From Gammaproteobacteria bacterium (GTDB lineage: Bacteria > Pseudomonadota > Gammaproteobacteria > Pseudomonadales > Litorivicinaceae), in contig PAFS01000013.1 in assembly GCA_002705325.1 (NCBI GenBank), positions 30,811-38,877 of the forward strand: 8,067 nt of DNA, given 5' to 3'. Under the pieces are notes generated by a model. It ran no database searches. It was not told where the DNA came from and saw nothing but the letters and a program-made list of their open reading frames with translations. Below, piece after piece: positions 6,157 through 8,067 of the stretch. Every line of letters starts with the position of its first letter. The first letter of the stretch is position 1. The position numbers and the translations under genes are program-made.

Positions 6157-8067
6157 ATGGATGCTTCGCTCCTGGATGTCGCACTCACCGCGCTGTCTGT
6201 TCTTCTTGAGCCAGAGCGGCTTTTCTACCTTGGCATGGGTACGATAATCGGACTCGCTTTAGGTATCATGCCGGGTGTTGGCGGTGTGGCTGGTCTCGCA
6301 TTGCTCTTGCCATTCACTTTCAATCTAGACGCATACTCTGCGTTTGCGTTTATGCTGGGGTTGGGTGCTGTGACGTCTACTAGCGACACAATTCCTGCCG
6401 TTTTGTTTGGTGTACCCGGGACCTCGGCGTCTCAAGCAACCGTGCTTGATGGTCACAGTATGGCGAAGAACGGGGAAGCGGGGCGGGCCTTGAGTGCTGC
6501 CTATGCCGCTTCTTTAATCGGGGGACTGTGGGGCGCTTTTCTTCTCGGTTTAACGATCCCGGTGCTACGCCCGATTTTAATGAATATCAATTCCCCTGAG
6601 TTGCTTGCCTTCTCAATCTTTGGTCTTTCGATGGTGTCCGCGCTTTCTGGGTCTATGCCCTTGCGTGGACTGTCCATGGCGGGGTTCGGAATCCTTTTGT
6701 CAATGGTGGGGGGAGATCCGCAGACAGGGCAAGAGCGTTGGACATTCGACACGTTGTATCTAGTCGATGATTTACCGCTTTTGCCTGTGGCTTTAGGACT
6801 TTTTGCTTTGCCAGAGATTTGTGATGTGGCGGCCCGTCGGACAGCAATTTCTGATTCGAGTAAATACGAACTTAAAGAAGGTATGTTGGTAGGGCTCAGG
6901 GATGCATTCAAAAACTGGTGGCTTGTCGCGAAGTGCGGATCACTGGGTGCCATGATTGGGGCCATCCCCGGACTTGGTTCGGCGGTAGTCGATTGGTTCG
7001 CTTATGGTTATGCGGCAAAGACGGTGAAGGATGCGGATAAGACATTCGGAAAAGGTGACGTTAGGGGGGTCATAGCACCGGAGAGTGCAAACAACGCAAA
7101 GGAAGGTGGATCACTGGTGCCAACCATAGCATTCGGGGTCCCAGGATCAGCATCCATGGCGCTTTTGTTGGGCGGATTCATGATTCACGGCCTCGTTCCA
7201 GGAAAGTCTATGGTTACTGATAATTTGGATGTGACTTACACCATGGTCTGGTCGATCGCGTTGGCTAATATCCTAGGTGCTGGGTTGTGTTTTGCTTTTA
7301 GTGGCCAGTTCGCAAAGATAGCGACGTTGCGATATACGCTCGTTATACCCGCCGTTATCTCGATCATGATGGTGGGGGCATACCAGGCCTCCGCAGATTG
7401 GGGCGATTTGTTCACGTTACTTATCTTCGGCGTGGTTGGGTGGACTATGAAGCACCTCAAGTGGCCTCGCCCGCCTCTAATTCTAGGGTTCGTATTAGGA
7501 GGGATCGTAGAGGACTACATGCGAATCTCTTATCAGATCTACGAGTGGGCATGGATTCTTAAGCCGGTATGCGCAGTGATGTTGATACTTGCGGCGTTAA
7601 GCCTACTGCAGCCGTTATTCACTAGGATCTTCATTAAAAAAGAGAAGGTAGAGTTTTTTGCTTTCTCTGGGCCACAAGTCCGATTGATCGATCTGTTCCC
7701 TATCGGTTTGGCGGCGTTATTGGGGTGGGCGCTGGTCAGCTCTTTTGGTTGGGATGAAGACTCCCAGGGTGCGCCGCAGGTGATTGTCTTAATCACGCTG
7801 GCCATCACGGCCATCACCCTAACCAATGCTATTTTCAGGAGAGGGCTGGCCGGATATTCAGAAGGTTCAGCGCTGGACTTATCCTCAGATCTTGGGGGGT
7901 TATCCCGGGGCTCCTACAACCTGCGCGTGCTTGAGTTTTTTTGCTGGCTGTGTGGGTTTATGTTCGCGTGGTGGGTCGGTGGGATTCTCCTGGCTTCGAC
8001 ATTGTTCGTGATCGGTTACATGCGTATTCGCGGTAGCGAGTCAGTTGGCATGACGGCGGCCTACGTC
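6157..8067 (+). CDS. tctA: Tripartite tricarboxylate transporter permease TctA fused to a TctB-like domain (3' end outside window)
   Basis: The frame is open from ATG 6157 to the last base, giving 637 residues with no stop. The large-subunit TctA part (about 20-490) is an inner-membrane permease with many hydrophobic segments. It shows both family repeats: PGVGG (39-43) then LFGVPGTSAS (83-92) with DGHSMAKNGEAGRA, and IPGLG (270-274), PESANNAKEGG (308-318) then FGVPGSASMALLLGG. From about 507 to 637 the protein continues into a TctB-like module: DLFPIGLAALLGWALV, then GAPQVIVLITLAITAITL, a soluble loop, then a hydrophobic pair ending WVGGILLASTLFVIGYMRIRG, matching the small subunit's last segments. 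TctA and TctB are usually separate genes. These systems take up carboxylates with a periplasmic TctC binding protein, which is not in the window. Context suggests an aromatic di- or monocarboxylate, or a downstream acid, as cargo (inference). Confidence 0.92.
   Translation, partial: MDASLLDVALTALSVLLEPERLFYLGMGTIIGLALGIMPGVGGVAGLALLLPFTFNLDAYSAFAFMLGLGAVTSTSDTIPAVLFGVPGTSASQATVLDGHSMAKNGEAGRALSAAYAASLIGGLWGAFLLGLTIPVLRPILMNINSPELLAFSIFGLSMVSALSGSMPLRGLSMAGFGILLSMVGGDPQTGQERWTFDTLYLVDDLPLLPVALGLFALPEICDVAARRTAISDSSKYELKEGMLVGLRDAFKNWWLVAKCGSLGAMIGAIPGLGSAVVDWFAYGYAAKTVKDADKTFGKGDVRGVIAPESANNAKEGGSLVPTIAFGVPGSASMALLLGGFMIHGLVPGKSMVTDNLDVTYTMVWSIALANILGAGLCFAFSGQFAKIATLRYTLVIPAVISIMMVGAYQASADWGDLFTLLIFGVVGWTMKHLKWPRPPLILGFVLGGIVEDYMRISYQIYEWAWILKPVCAVMLILAALSLLQPLFTRIFIKKEKVEFFAFSGPQVRLIDLFPIGLAALLGWALVSSFGWDEDSQGAPQVIVLITLAITAITLTNAIFRRGLAGYSEGSALDLSSDLGGLSRGSYNLRVLEFFCWLCGFMFAWWVGGILLASTLFVIGYMRIRGSESVGMTAAYV

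Noticed and set aside
6501..6965. 154-residue open frame on the - strand
   Set aside because: It lies entirely inside the TctA coding region, has low-complexity Ser/Pro/Lys-rich composition and no recognisable motif; the + strand frame has clear family signatures.
7826..8011. 61-residue + strand frame near the right edge
   Set aside because: It overlaps the TctB-like domain in another frame; the transporter frame continues hydrophobic and motif-bearing through this stretch, so there is no sign of a frameshift or separate gene.

Overview
The window looks like a catabolic locus of a Gram-negative bacterium, probably a proteobacterium. The reasons are family resemblances (a phthalate dioxygenase-type reductase, an alphaproteobacterial-looking NadC C-terminus, a tripartite tricarboxylate transporter permease), roughly balanced GC by eye, and tight gene packing with TTG starts. 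No marker gene fixes the taxon. There are no rRNA or tRNA genes, CRISPR arrays, insertion sequences or phage genes.

Left block (1-3698, + strand): four tightly packed genes, almost certainly one operon that begins upstream of the window. They are the C-terminal part of a phthalate dioxygenase reductase-type FMN/2Fe-2S electron carrier, a Gfo/Idh/MocA dehydrogenase resembling phthalate 4,5-cis-dihydrodiol dehydrogenase, a quinolinate phosphoribosyltransferase (nadC type), and an ornithine cyclodeaminase/mu-crystallin family protein. The first two fit an aromatic ring dihydroxylation pathway for phthalate or a close analogue. The nadC gene makes sense beside them: phthalate mimics quinolinate and inhibits this enzyme, and Burkholderia cepacia DBO1 has a second, phthalate-induced copy (ophE) in its phthalate locus. 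The oxygenase subunit and the dihydroxyphthalate decarboxylase are not in the window.

Middle (3695-5208): an aldehyde dehydrogenase gene on the - strand, converging on the left operon with a 4-base overlap of stop codons. It diverges from the right block across a short intergenic region that carries a perfect 15-bp palindrome (a probable repressor operator) and a reasonable promoter for the aldehyde dehydrogenase.

Right block (5209-8067, + strand): a beta-hydroxyacid dehydrogenase (HIBADH-like family), then a 105-bp gap with a second, unrelated perfect 15-bp palindrome, then a TctA permease fused to a TctB-like domain. The fusion gene runs off the right edge.

Working model (inference): the transporter brings in an aromatic or other carboxylate, the left operon dihydroxylates and rearomatises the ring while protecting NAD synthesis, and the aldehyde and hydroxyacid dehydrogenases act on a downstream or related carboxylate. 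The ornithine cyclodeaminase-like protein, which lacks the usual catalytic aspartate, is the least explained member.
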